Shown piece by piece: positions 45,521 to 56,804 of a DNA stretch of 64,000 nt. How positions within the stretch are numbered: the first letter of the stretch is position 1; the number at the start of each line of letters is the position of its first letter. Origin of the DNA: Lepus europaeus (taxonomy: Eukaryota > Chordata > Mammalia > Lagomorpha > Leporidae); the NCBI RefSeq assembly GCF_033115175.1, contig NC_084847.1:44377905-44441904 (forward strand), read 5' to 3'. The notes below the pieces were generated by a model. That model had not been told where the DNA came from. It saw nothing but the letters and a program-made list of their open reading frames with translations, and made no database searches. Position numbers and translations under genes: made by a program.

Positions 45521-45641
45521 TGTTTTCTTTCTGTAAGCCAGTAGTTGAAAAACAACCACCACTCCCAATGCATGAGTTCTATAAAAACAATTTCACTTTC
45601 TTTGAACACTCTAAGGAGAAAAAGCAGATGCGTATGTATTG

Positions 45642-47290
45642 TACCTAAAGAGAAAAATGCTTGTCAAATGTTAAATCAAATGGTGGAATAAATTCCATGA
45701 CAGAAGTGAAACAAACAATCGACCTGTGGCCCGCTGCACTGGAGCCTGGCCTCGCTGCCTACTTGGGACAGACAGCAGGAGCTCAGGAGAAGCCTGAAGC
45801 CACACCCCCTGTGCAAGCCTGTGCAGGCTTGGTCCTTGTTTTCTGAATGGACAGTCAGTATTGATGTATGCCGTTGAATAAAAATGGTGCTCAGTGATGC
45901 TGTTTCCCTTTTCTCTTCTTGGTGTCCAGCATCGTGGAGTTCTTCATTGGAACATGCACTAAGCCCTGGCCATAAGAACAAGGAGGTGAGCAGCCAAGAG
46001 CAACAGCTGCAGGAAAGGCCAGGCTGCTATTGTCGGAGGAGTGGCAGTGGATTCAATAGGACCCTCAGGTTTGTCTGTCTTTGCCTGGTGAGTCTTTTTG
46101 AAATGTTTGTGCCTATCATATGCCAGCCCTGGACACAAGGAGGGGACACTTGAGCCTGCAGGAGCCAGGGGTAAGGAAGAAAAAATTGTGTACTGTATTG
46201 TACGTTATAAATCGAATACTTTATTTTATATTATAAATTTTTATTGTATAAGTTCCATATCATATGTTCTAAATAGATTTTAAATTGTATATTGTAAAAC
46301 GTACATGTGCTCGGAGGTATCATGTACAGTTCCAGGAGGTGTGAGCCTGCCTGGCTGAATTCTGATGCCAGGATGGGTGAACCAGCAGGTGAGTCATCTT
46401 CTTTTGGGTGGGCAATTTAGATGCCCAGCGTCTGTGTTAATTTCCAGGTCTCTTGTTTGATTTTCTGGATTTATAGTTCTACTTAGTGTATAGGAGCTGA
46501 GAAAATGGATCTGGTCATCTAGCAAGGAAGTTCCTGCTCACAGGCTTTGCTTCCTGTTTTTCCTAATTTGCTAAGATAGTTTATCTCAGTTTCATTGAAG
46601 GTTCTGCAAAACAGCAGTGATAGCATTGACTGCTAAACCCAAAAAGATGGTTCTATATTGTCATTGCCCCACTGAATTCTGATTCTGCCTCTGTGATATC
46701 CAGTGTTTCCCTAATTTTATGAAAAAGTTCCTGAGGAATACATTGTTCTATTGTGTTAACGAATATGGTTATATGGGAAGACATAGCATGTAAAATTTAC
46801 ATATCCCAGTCATATTATTGCATTATCTAGGCATATAGGGACTCTGTGTATCATCAGAGGCACCTAGATCCGAGGATGGCACCGAAATTTTGAGAGGGAA
46901 GCATTACTTCCTAAGTATATTTGTTTCAGTTATAAAACTATAAGGTTCTGAATAACTCAATACAGGTTCTTTTTACTTCTAAATTTTAGATTTTGAAATA
47001 TGAAATATTGAAATCATTTGGATTATTATATTTTAGATCATTTTTAGATATGAGAAGTCAGGGGCATCGTTTCTGCACAGTATCCACAGTGGTTGCCATA
47101 TAATTGGTTCTAAAACATCGGTTGATGAAATGAAATCCCTATTTGTCCCTGTGTTTTAAATAACACAAAATTTCAAAATCTGTAGGTATTGTGTTTTGTG
47201 CTTTGATTCTTCACAGTGTGTGGTGAATTAAGTCTTCCTTCCTTCTGGTTAGCAGTTGCTAGTGTTGACACCCAAGGATCATTCCTTGAT
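45642..47290 (+). mobile_element. Array-free copy of the LTR-like element
   Basis: The left ~285 bp match 4,127-4,405 and the right ~920 bp match 31,972-32,880, in the same order and orientation. Between them (about 45,927-46,369) lie about 440 bp of ordinary sequence where the other copy has 27.6 kb of repeats. That middle part contains CCCTCAGGTTTGTCTG followed by TCTTTGCCTGG, which resembles a single array unit. I see no retroviral coding sequence, and the family is unidentified. The two copies are moderately diverged, so the element spread well before the recent array expansion. Confidence 0.8.
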
Positions 47291-48408
47291 CCTCATCTTA
47301 TGAGATGCTGACCAGTGACTACTCAGAAACAGCCCCTTGGTGCACGTCCTCATGGATGTTCCAGTTTCCTCGTTATCCACTGTTGCTGTTCCTGTTAGTG
47401 CTGATTGTTCAAATCCAGAAGTTGAAATGACCCCGTGTTGTCTAAGTGTTTGTTCTCACTGTTCTTTCCATCCTAGACAGCCTTGTCTCTGTACTGTGTT
47501 TCAGTACAGGCTGTTTCTCCCATCATTAGCTACACCTATTTATGTTGCCCATGGTTTTCTCGTTTTGGCTATTTTCAAACTTGATTCCTTGATTCCATAA
47601 TTCTTTTCCTTCACACACAACAAACCAAGAAAAATCTGTTCTTATGTTTTCTCATGCTCTCAATCCACAGATGTTCTCGGATAACAATCACCAGGCATCT
47701 CAAAGGCTGGCTGGTCCCTACATCCTTCTCAAAGCCACATGAATATGGATTTCTTTTGCTTTTCGCTTTTATGTCTCAATTCTGTCACGTTTTCCATACC
47801 TCTGCTGCTGTGACCACCATAAAACTTTAGCATCTCTCACAAAAATCCTAGGCTAGCAACTACTAGTGCACTACTAAGAAGTTAAAATATAGAAACTTTC
47901 TGGGGAAATTCCAAAATTAGAGTAGTTTATGCCAAACATATTAAGATGCTTTTCCTCTGTTTAACTAAAGTCAGATCTATGGGGGAAAACTAGATGGAGA
48001 GTTTCCTACAAACAATGTCTTTGTTTCACCTTTATACAGTTTTGTTTGTGAGTTATGTAGGCCGCAATAATTATGAATGCGAAAAATAAAACTGACTTGC
48101 AGTTTTATTTTTGCAAATATTTTAGAGCTTTCTATTGAAGTGCTGTCGTGACAGAATAAGCATGGAGTCCAGGAAATCCTTCAATGAATTGGTATATGTG
48201 TAGTTTTCAGGGTGCTTCTTTCAAAAACATTTAAACTTTGTAAACATTTTCTTACATATGATGTTAAATTTAAAATTGCTGCTTCAAAAAACACTGAGCT
48301 CTGTGTGATTGGTAACCCCTCCTACAATAATGAATCACCTTGCTTGATTTTCCCACCTGATCACTGTGGAAGATGGCATGTGAGTGTCAAATGGGGAAAG
48401 AAAGGTTT
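47291..48408. other. Unassigned intergenic sequence
   Basis: No gene or repeat recognised. The frame at 47,337-47,600 (87 codons) has no motif and no supporting context. Confidence 0.5.
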
Positions 48409-48410
48409 TT

Positions 48411-48737
48411 AAAGATTTATTTATCTATTTGAAAGGCAGAGCTACAGAGAGGAAGAGGCAGAGAGAGAGAAAGAGAGAGAGAGGTCTTCAGTCTGCTGGT
48501 TCACTACCCATAGGGCCGCAATTGCCGCAGCTGAGCTGATATGTAGCCAGGAGTCCAGAGCTGCTTTTGGGTCTCTCTGTGGGTTTAGGGGCCCAAGCAC
48601 TTGGGCCATCTTCCACTTTCCTAGGCCATATCACAGAGCTGGGTCTGAAGTGGAGCAGTGGGGACTCAAACCAGTGCTCTTATGAGATGCCGGCACTGCA
48701 GGCAGAGGCTTTTTCTGCTATGCCACGGTGCTGTCCA
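48411..48737 (-). repeat. C-type SINE, minus strand
   Basis: AAAGATTTATTTATCTATTT, GGCAGAGCTACAGAG, a GA-rich run, GGGGCCCAAGCACTTGGGCC and GGCTTTTTCTGCTATGCCAC. Near full length. Confidence 0.85.
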
Positions 48738-49180
48738 CAAGAAATATTCTTGTGGTAGACTAATGTTCATGGTCTATAGCCCTGTGCTCTGTGTAGGTAG
48801 AATTTGAGTAATTCTTTGCAGACCCCTAATTTTTTGAGGTACATAGAGATACCATGATAAATGTAATAGGACCCACAGTTTTTCAGCAAAATTCTTCATG
48901 ATATCTGCTGGGGTCGTGCCATTTATGAAAATGGGTTCTAAAGCAACCTGATTAGTGAAGACATCACCACCTATTGATCCAGTGAAGCAAGTCCAGAGTG
49001 AGCACCTCTAAGCCTGGCAGAGGCTCCACCCTGGTGACTAAGATGCTGTAGACCTGTGCTACTGCTCATTCCACGAGGAAGGCCCTGCCATACTGCTGTG
49101 AGCATCCTGGTTTAATATTTTGGTATTTTTAAAAATTTTTTGTATTTTTATTTTATTTGATTTATTTTTTTGGCTTTTTT
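48738..49180. other. Unassigned, T-rich at the right end
   Basis: Nothing recognised. The last 80 bp are T-rich and lead into the L1 tail, probably favouring insertion there. Confidence 0.5.
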
Positions 49181-49184
49181 TTCT

Positions 49185-51600
49185 TTTTTTTAACTTTTAC
49201 TTAATGAATATAATTTCCAAAGTACAGCTTATGGATTACAATGGCTTACCCCCACTATAACTTCCCTCCCACCCCCAGCTCTCTCTCCCCTTCCACTCAC
49301 ATCAAGATTCATTTTCAATTCTCTTTATATGCAGAAGATCAGTTTAGTATATATTAAGTAAAGATTTCAACAGTTTGCACCCATACAGAAACACAAAGTG
49401 AAAAATACTGTTTAAGTGGTAGTTATAGCATTAAATCACAATGGAAAGCACATTAAGATAAGATTCTACATGAGGAGTAAGTGCACAGTGACTCCTGTTG
49501 TTGACTTAACAAATTGACACTCTTGTTTATGGCGTCAGTAATCTCCCTAGGCTCTAGTCATGAGTTGCCAAGGCTATGGAAGCCTTTTGAGTTCGCCAAC
49601 TTTGATCTTATTTCAACAAGGTCATAGTCAAAGTGGAAGTTGTCTACTCTCTTCAGAGAAAGGTACCTCCTTCTTTGATGACCTGTTCTTTCCACTGGGA
49701 TCTCACTCACAGAGATCTTTCATTTAGGTCATTTTTTTTTTGCCAAAGTGTCTTGGCTGTCCATGCCTGAAATACTTTCATGGGCTTTTCAGCCAGATCC
49801 GAATGCCTTAAGGGCTGATTCTGAGGCCAGAGTGCTGTTTAGGACATCCACTATTCTATGAGTCTGCTGTGTATCCCACTTCCCATGTTGGATCGATCTC
49901 TCCCTTTTTTATTCTATCAGTTAGTATTAGCAGACACTAGTCTTGTTTAAGTGATCCCTTTGATTTTTAGTCCTAACATTAAGATTAAATGTGAACTGAA
50001 ATTGTTCACTTGGACTAGTGAGATGGCATTGGTACATTCCACCTTGATGGGATTGAATTGGAATCCCCTGGTATGTTTCTAACTCTACCATTTGGGGCAA
50101 ATCTGATTGAGCATGTTCCAGGTTGTACATCTCTTCCCTCTCTTATTCCCACTCTTATATTTAACAGGGATCACTTTTCAGTTAAGTTTCAACACTTAAG
50201 AATAATAGTGTATTAAATACAGAATTCAACCAATAGTATTAAGTAGAACAAACAAAAAAATACTAAAAGGGATAAAGTTTTACATTGTACATCAACAGTC
50301 AGGGCAAGGGGTGATCAAGTCACTTTCTGATAGTGTTCATTTCACTTCAACAGGTTTTCTTTTTGGTACTTGGTTAGTTGTTACTGATCAGGGAGAACAT
50401 ATGATATTTGTCCCATTGGGACTGGCTTATTTCACTCAGCATGATGTGTTCCAGTTTCCTCCATTTTGTTGCAAGTGACCAGATTTCATTGTTTTTTGCT
50501 GCTGTATATTATTCCATAGAGTACATATCCCGTAATTTCTTTATCCAGTCTACTGTTGATGGGCATTTAGGTTGATTCCAGGTCTTAGCTATTGTGAATT
50601 GAGCTGCAAGAAACATTAATGTGCAGACCGCTTTTTTGTTTGCCAATTTGATTTCCTTTGGGTAAATTCCAAGGAGTGGGATGGCTGGGTTGTATGGTAC
50701 GGTAATATTCATGTTTCTGAGGAATCTTCAGACTGACTTCCATAGTGGCTTAACCAGTTTGCATCCCCACCAACAGTGGGTTAGTGTCCCTTTTTCCCCA
50801 CATCCTCACCAGTCTGTTGTTGGTAAATTTCTGAATGTGAGCCATTCTAACCAGGGTGAGGTAACACATTGTTGTGGTTTTTATTTGCATTTCCGTGATT
50901 GCTAGTGATCTTGAACATTTTTTATGTGTCTGTTGGACATTTGGATTTCCTCTTTTGAAAAATGTCTATTGAGGTCCTTGGCCCATCTCTTAAGTGGCTT
51001 GTTTGTTTTGATATTGTGGAGTTTCTTGATCTCATTTTAGATTCTGGTTATTAATCCTTTATCTGTAGCATAGTTTGCAATTTTTTTCCCATTCTGTCGG
51101 TTACCTCTTCACTTTCCTGTTTCTTTTGCAGTACAGAGACTACTCAACTTGATGCAATCCCAAATGTTAATTTTGGCTTTGACTGCCTGTGCTTCTGGGG
51201 TCTTTTCCAAGAAGTCTTTGCCAGTGCCGATATCTTGCAGGGTTTCTCCAGTGTTTTCTAAGAATTTGATGGTGTTGGGTCATAGATTTAGGTCTTTAAT
51301 CCATGTTGAGTGGACTTTTGTGTAAGGTGAAAGGTAAGGGTGTTGCTTCATGCTTCTGCACATGGAAATCCAGTTTTCCCAGCACTATTTATTGAATAGA
51401 CTGTCCTTACTCCAAGGATTGGTTTTAGATCCTTGATCAAATATAAGTTGGCTGTAGATGTTTGGGTTGATTTCTGGTGTTTCTATTCTGTTCCATTGGT
51501 CTATTCATCTGTTTCTGTTTGGTATTGTTTTGTTTTGGTTTGTTCTTCAATTTAAATACATGGTATCTCCATTTTGTTTCTATATTTCATCTTGCAGTTT
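49185..51600 (-). mobile_element. L1 LINE, minus strand, 5'-truncated
   Basis: Read right to left: the C-terminal part of ORF2, then a ~1.1-kb 3' UTR and an A tail (T-run at 49,185). The minus frame at 50,509-50,712 contains PAIPLLGIYPKE, FTIAKTWNQPKCPS and DWIKKLRDMYSME, which are hallmark L1 ORF2 C-terminal motifs. The reverse transcriptase and endonuclease domains are missing and the remaining ORF2 is broken by stops. It shares its 3' UTR with the fragment at 40,506. Confidence 0.93.
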
Positions 51601-51609
51601 TCACAGCTA

Positions 51610-51765
51610 AATTTTTTAAAATAATTTTTATTTATATAAAGGTGATCGTATATATTTCATCTACACAGATTGAGGAGTGTAGTGATACTTCTCACCTTTC
51701 CCTCCCTCCCCCCAGCATCCTGCCCTCCTTCCTCCTTCTTTTCTTGTGATTATAAAATAAACTGA
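51610..51765 (-). repeat. Possible second L1 3' end
   Basis: TTTTTATTTATATAAAGGTG, TATTTCATCTACACAGATTG and a C/T-rich run CCTCCCTCCCCCCAG resemble another lagomorph L1 3' UTR type, judged from memory only. Confidence 0.35.
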
Positions 51766-52614
51766 AAGAATGTCATTGTGAAAATTATAAGAAAGTGTAA
51801 ATTCTAAACCTTGACAGAACTAACTCCATAATGTGTAGCTCCTATTAGGAACTGAAAATGCAGATTGTGTTGTTTAAAAATTGTCATGCATTTAAATATG
51901 GAAAGCCTAGGAATTTAGATTGAGTTTAGATGAGAAACTACCATGGTGCCTCCCCAAACGTATGTTCTCTAAAGATAATGTGCCCACAACCAACTATTGC
52001 TTTGAACCAAGGGCCATAGTGGTCACCAATGATGGGAAGTGGAAGGCTTTTTAGGGCAGTGAACCTGAGGACTGACCAAGACCTGTCCCGGTGAGTCAGA
52101 GATCAAACTGTGCGTGTGCCCCCTAGCTCCAAGCCCCAGCACTTGCCCCATCTTCCTATCAGACTTCATTTACAAAACACAAATTCAAGTTAAATCCAGT
52201 AGGAATTTGGACAGCAGGGAGTATACTCTCTTGAGTTTGGTCCAGTTGCAGTGTCACTGGTCACATTCTGATGAAGCAGGCCCTGCATTTTCAGTTCCAT
52301 AGTTTAATTGGATTAATTCTCAGCCTGCCTATAATATGTACCTATGTTACATGCACATAGGAATGTACACCCGTCAGTGGGAGAATAGCATGTAGTAATT
52401 TATAATTCTCATTTCACTTTTCACTTTCCTGGTCTCCTTCAGATACACTTCCTTTCATTTTCTATTTCTGAATTCTCAGTTTGAGGGAGGTGAGGTGACA
52501 GTGTAATATGTTACTTGGATATTGGCTTAAGTATTCTCTTGATAGAAATCCTGAATCTTTATTTTCAAGATATAAACCACCTGTAATCTAGTTTAGTCAG
52601 GTTCATGAATGTTT
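51766..52614. other. Unassigned intergenic sequence
   Basis: No gene or repeat recognised. Confidence 0.5.
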
Positions 52615-52615
52615 T

Positions 52616-52937
52616 CTTAAGATTTATTTATTTGAAAGTCAGAGTTACACAGAGAAGGAGAGGCAGAGAGAGAGAGAGGTCTTTCATCTGATGTGTCACT
52701 CCCCAGTTTTACGCAATGGCAAGAACTGTGATGATCCGAAGCCAGGAGCCAGGAGCTTCTTCCAGGTCTCCCACATGGGTGCAAGGACCCAAGGACTTGA
52801 GCCATCCTTTACTGCTTTCCAAAGCCATAGCAGAGAGCTGGATCGGAAGTGGAGCAGCTGAGACTTGAACCGGTGCCCATGTGGGATGCCAGCACTGCAT
52901 TTGGTGGCCTCACCTGCTACGCCACAGTGCCAGCCCC
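52616..52937 (-). repeat. C-type SINE, minus strand
   Basis: AAGATTTATTTATTTGAAAG, GTTACACAGAGAAGGAG, GAAGCCAGGAGCCAGGAGC, TGAACCGGTGCCCATGTGGG and final GCCACAGTGCCAGCCCC. Near full length. Confidence 0.88.
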
Positions 52938-53525
52938 AATCATGAATGTTTTAAAAATCATTTCTGTCCCATGAAGCCTACTAAAACCCCACAGTATTAA
53001 CCTAAGTTCCTTAATTTTTTGTGTGTGTTTTAACTATAGGAACCTATTTTTGCATGTTTTATTTTTTCAGCCTTATTACAGCATAACTGAGAAACAAAAA
53101 TTGTATATATTCAAGGCATGTAGTGTGTGTTTCGATATGAGTCTGATCTTTATATCGCATTTTCACACAAACCTTTCGACTCTCCTGGTACTTATAACAC
53201 ACTAAGAAAGGATTAGTACAATGAAGCTACTTAACAAATTTATCACTCTTATAGTGTTTTTAAAATTTATCTCATTTTATTTATGTATTTTCCCAGAAAG
53301 CTTGTATGTAAGGTATACATATTTTATTCATTCCATAAATAGCTTTAGAAGCATAGTAATTCTTCTGACCGTACCTGCCCTCTCATTTACACTCCTATCA
53401 TTTTTATAGTATTTTTTAATACTGACCTAGGAAATTACAAGTATAGAATATTGTGTGAACTGGTTACCCGGGGTATATATTAGATTTTCAAAACCTTACC
53501 TCATAATTGTAAATTTGATTTTTAA

Positions 53526-54135
53526 AAAGTTATTTGAAAGGCAGAGGCCACTGTCATGGCTCACTTAGTTAATCCTCTGCCTGCAACGTCAGCATCCCAT
53601 ATGGGTGCAGGGTTCCAATCCTGTTTGCTCCTCTTTCAGTTCAGCTCTGCTGTGGCCTGGGAGGGCAATGGAGCATGGCCCAGTGCTTGGGCCCTGCACC
53701 CACATGGGAGACCAGGAGGAAGCACCTGGCTCCTGGCTTTGGATCAGTGCAGCAACACCCATATGGGCCATTTGGGGAGTGAACCAACGGAAGGAAGACC
53801 TTTTTCTCTGTCTTTCTCTCACAGTCTGTAACTCAACCTGTCAAATAAAAAAACAAAAAGCAGGAAACAGAGAAAGAGAGTAAGACAGAGAGAGAGAGAG
53901 AGGATGAGGGATACCTCATCTCATGCATTATTTCACTCCTCAAATGTCCTCAGTGGCAGGGCTGGCCCCAGGTCTCCCATTTTGGCACAGGGACCCAAGT
54001 CATGGGGTCATCTTCTAGTGCTTTCCTAGGCACATTAGCAGGGAGATGAATGGGAAGTGGAGCTGCTGGAACTCGGGGTGGTGCCCATATGAGATGCTGG
54101 CAGTCCGGTGGAGGCTCAAGCTTTTACATCCCAGC
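53526..54135 (-). repeat. C-type SINE, minus strand, split by a nested SINE
   Basis: Its left end, AAAGTTATTTGAAAGGCAG, is separated from the rest (GCAGGAAACAGAGAAAGAG onwards to GGAGGCTCAAGC) by the plus-strand SINE at about 53,545-53,857. GAAAGGCAG and AAAAGCAGG on the two sides look like a short target-site duplication. Confidence 0.75.
53545..53857 (+). repeat. C-type SINE nested in another SINE
   Basis: GGCCACTGTCATGGCTCAC, CTCTGCTGTGGCCTGGGAGG, GGGCCCTGCACCCACATGGG, and an A-rich tail TCAAATAAAAAAACAAAAA. Younger than its host SINE by position. Confidence 0.88.
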
Positions 54136-54998
54136 TCCAGCTATATATAACCATATATTTGTATGTTTTGACTAACTTCTCTTCATTTTCATGCTCCCAG
54201 TTCATCAAAAACACCATCCTGCTCTCTGACTGTGTTAGTTTGACTTTTCTATATTCCACATGTAAGTGTGATCATGCAGTATTTCTTATTTCTGTGTCTT
54301 GTTTCACTCATTGTAATGTCCTATAGTTCCATACTTTTGGATCCATCTTGTGACAAGTAGTAGTATTTCCTTTCTTTTTAAGGTTTGGTGAGGATGCCAC
54401 TGTGTGTGTATCCCATTTTCCTTATGGGTCCGTCAACAAACATTTAGGTTATTTCCATAACGTGGAATTGTGAATGATGCTGAAGTGAATGTGGGGGTAC
54501 AGAGAGTTCTTTGAGATGGTGATTTTCTTTTGGATTCATGGCTAATAAAGATTGTTACTTTTTTAATTTCATTTGAAGAACTTCCATGTTGCTTTTCATA
54601 ATGGATGGTGCAATTCAGATTCCCTCCAATACTGTGTGTTCTTTGTTCTCTACATTGTGCCCAATACTTGTTATCTTTTAACTTTTTAATAGTAGCCACT
54701 TAACAGGTATGAGGTAATGACCATTGTCATATCGATTTGCATTTTGCTGATGATAGCAATGTTCAGAACGTCTTTACATACCCACTGGGTACATTGTATT
54801 TCTGTGTTTGAAAACATTGATTCAACCCTTTGTCTATTTTCAGTTGTATTCTTTGCTTCTTAATGGTATGCATTCCTTGTATTACTCCCTTGATCACACA
54901 TCTGGTTTGCTAATATGTTCTTCTATTCATTGGCTTGCCTTTTCATTTCATTGATCTTTGCTTTACTTCCCTACTCATTTTCCTATCAATGATCTTTT

Positions 54999-55323
54999 TT
55001 TTTTTGTTTTTGGACAGAGTTAGACAGTGAGAGAGAGACAGACAGAAAGGTCTTCCTTTTCGTTGGTTCACCCTCCAAATGGCCGCTATGGCTGGTGAAC
55101 TGCACCGATCTGAAGCCAGGAGCCATGTGCCTCACCCTGGTCTCCCATGCGGGGGCAGGGCCCAAGCACTTGGACCATCCTCCAGTGCACTCCCGGGCCA
55201 CAGCAGAGAGCTGGCCTGGAAGAGGGGTAACTGGGACAGAATCAAGCACCCCGACGGGGACTAGAACCTGGTGTGCCCACACCGCAGGCGGAGGATTAGC
55301 CTATTGAGCTGCAGAGCCAGCTG
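54999..55323 (-). repeat. Young C-type SINE, minus strand, 12-bp target duplication
   Basis: Target duplication CAATGATCTTTT at 54,987-54,998 and 55,324-55,335. Low divergence: AGTTAGACAGTGAGAGAGAG, GGTCTTCCTTTTCGTTGG, GGACTAGAACCTGGTGTGCC. It splits the ancient L1. Confidence 0.93.
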
Positions 55324-56069
55324 CAATGATCTTTTATAATGTTTTTACTTCAACTTTGTTCATTTCTTCTGAAATTTCCATGATTTCTGTCATCCTACTA
55401 ATTTGGAGTGTGATATGTTGGTTTTCTAGGTTTTGTGATGCATTGAAAAGCTCATTTATTTGATTCCTTTCCAATATCTTGTTGTAGGCACAAGTTGTTA
55501 TAAAGTTCGCTCGTAACCTTTCATTTGCTGTGTCCCATACATTTTGCTATGTTGTACTGTTACCTACAGTTATTTCCAGAAAATTCTTGATTTTCATTTT
55601 GATTTCTCCTAAGACCAACCATTCATTCAGGAGTATGTTGTTCGGTCTCCACGTGTTTGCTTATGTTCTAGAGTTTCTTGAGTTGTTGATTGCCAGTCCT
55701 TAAATTTTGGTCCTAGAAGATGTGTGAAATTATTTCTGTTATTGAGTTTTCTAGGCTTGTTTTATGGCCTATCATATGTTGTGTCCTAGAGAAAATTCCA
55801 GGGACTGATGAGAAGAATGTGTATTCTGCAAGTGTGGGATGAAATGTTCTAAGTTAGGACTTCCAGCAAGGTAGTCTGTTCACAGGGACAAAGTGATGAG
55901 CGACTGAGTCAACTACAATTTTGATATAGGGGAGGGGCTAGGAAACGACCAAGAGAAGACAGTTCAGGTGTTCTCGTAAGTTACTGTTTTTTATTTAAGA
56001 TATCCAAATTCCATGCATTTCATAAATGCAATTTAGGTACACAATATTTGTCCATATCCTACCTCCATG

Positions 56070-56800
56070 TCAGGGGCACAGCACGTCTGACACCTGGCAG
56101 CAGCCCAAGAACCGACAAGGCCAAGGATGCTGGGTGGATGTCCACCATTCAGTAGCCCTGACCACGGGCATTTTGGCAGAGTGCTGCACCATGCAGGAGT
56201 GGTGGGTGTCAGCCCGGAGTGCTAGAGAGCTCCACACTGTCTTGAGCTTCTGATGGGCTGGATTGGGAGCAGCGATGCCCTTGGAGTGCTCCTGATCATG
56301 GTGAGCACAGGGCAGGCATGTCAGGCTGGGGCTCAGGCCATGGCTCCTGGTTCTTCAAGGCAGTGTGGCCTCTTCTGCTGATGCTGTGTTTCTGGGAGGA
56401 AGGGGTGGGTGTTAGTTGGGTGGCACTTGCACAGTAGGCCTTGGGGATAAGTAGGCGATATACACAGCAGTGTCATTGTCAGCTGGCCTTGGCAGGAGCG
56501 GTACGGTAGGCTTGGAGAGTGCAGGAGGGATTTGCTGCATTTAAGTTTATGGACAGAGAGATACCCAGGGCCTGCCTCAAAGGATCCGGGATTCCAAGGC
56601 TTCCCAGTGGTGTTCTCCCTGCAAATCCGCGGGTTCGGAGGTAGCAGTGGTGGGCAGGGGCTTGTGTGAAGAAGCCAAGATGCAGCTGTCTGCCTCCCCT
56701 CCCCGCTAAGAAGAACTGGGATGTGAATCTCACCCAGAGTGGACTCTGAACCTCAGCTCCAGGCAATCTTGCACTTCTGGAGACTCTCCACTTCCTGTCA
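56070..56800 (+). repeat. Unclassified repeat R, copy 1 left part
   Basis: Matches 61,890-62,620: GGCCAAGGATG, CTGGGTGGATGTCC, CTGACCACGGGCA, AGAGAGCTCCACACTG, GGAGTGCTCCTGATC, GGAAGGGGTGGGTGTTAG, TTGGGTGGCACTTGCACAG, AGAGAGATACCCAGGGCC. No coding motif is apparent. It could be a dispersed repeat (perhaps LTR-derived) or a local duplication. Confidence 0.75.
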
Positions 56801-56804
56801 TCAG

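Larger units (their letters stand above)
53000..55845 (-). mobile_element. Ancient L1 in pieces, minus strand
   Basis: The pieces 53,000-53,525, 54,137-54,986 and 55,336-55,845 follow L1 3' UTR then ORF2 order when read on the minus strand. Landmarks are TTACAGCATAACTGAG, ATTCCACATGTAAGTGTGAT, CATGCAGTATTTCTTATTTC, TTATTTCCATAACGTGGAAT, and, in the last piece, TTCCATGATTTCTGTC and TGTGTATTCTGCA. It is far more diverged than the L1 at 49,185. SINEs at 53,526-54,135 and 54,999-55,323 interrupt it. Confidence 0.75.

Noticed and set aside
45642-47290. A complete endogenous retrovirus around the LTR-like element.
   Set aside because: No primer-binding site, gag, pol or env similarity is visible in either copy. 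Only LTR-like features in the left 285 bp, so I limit the call to an unclassified element.
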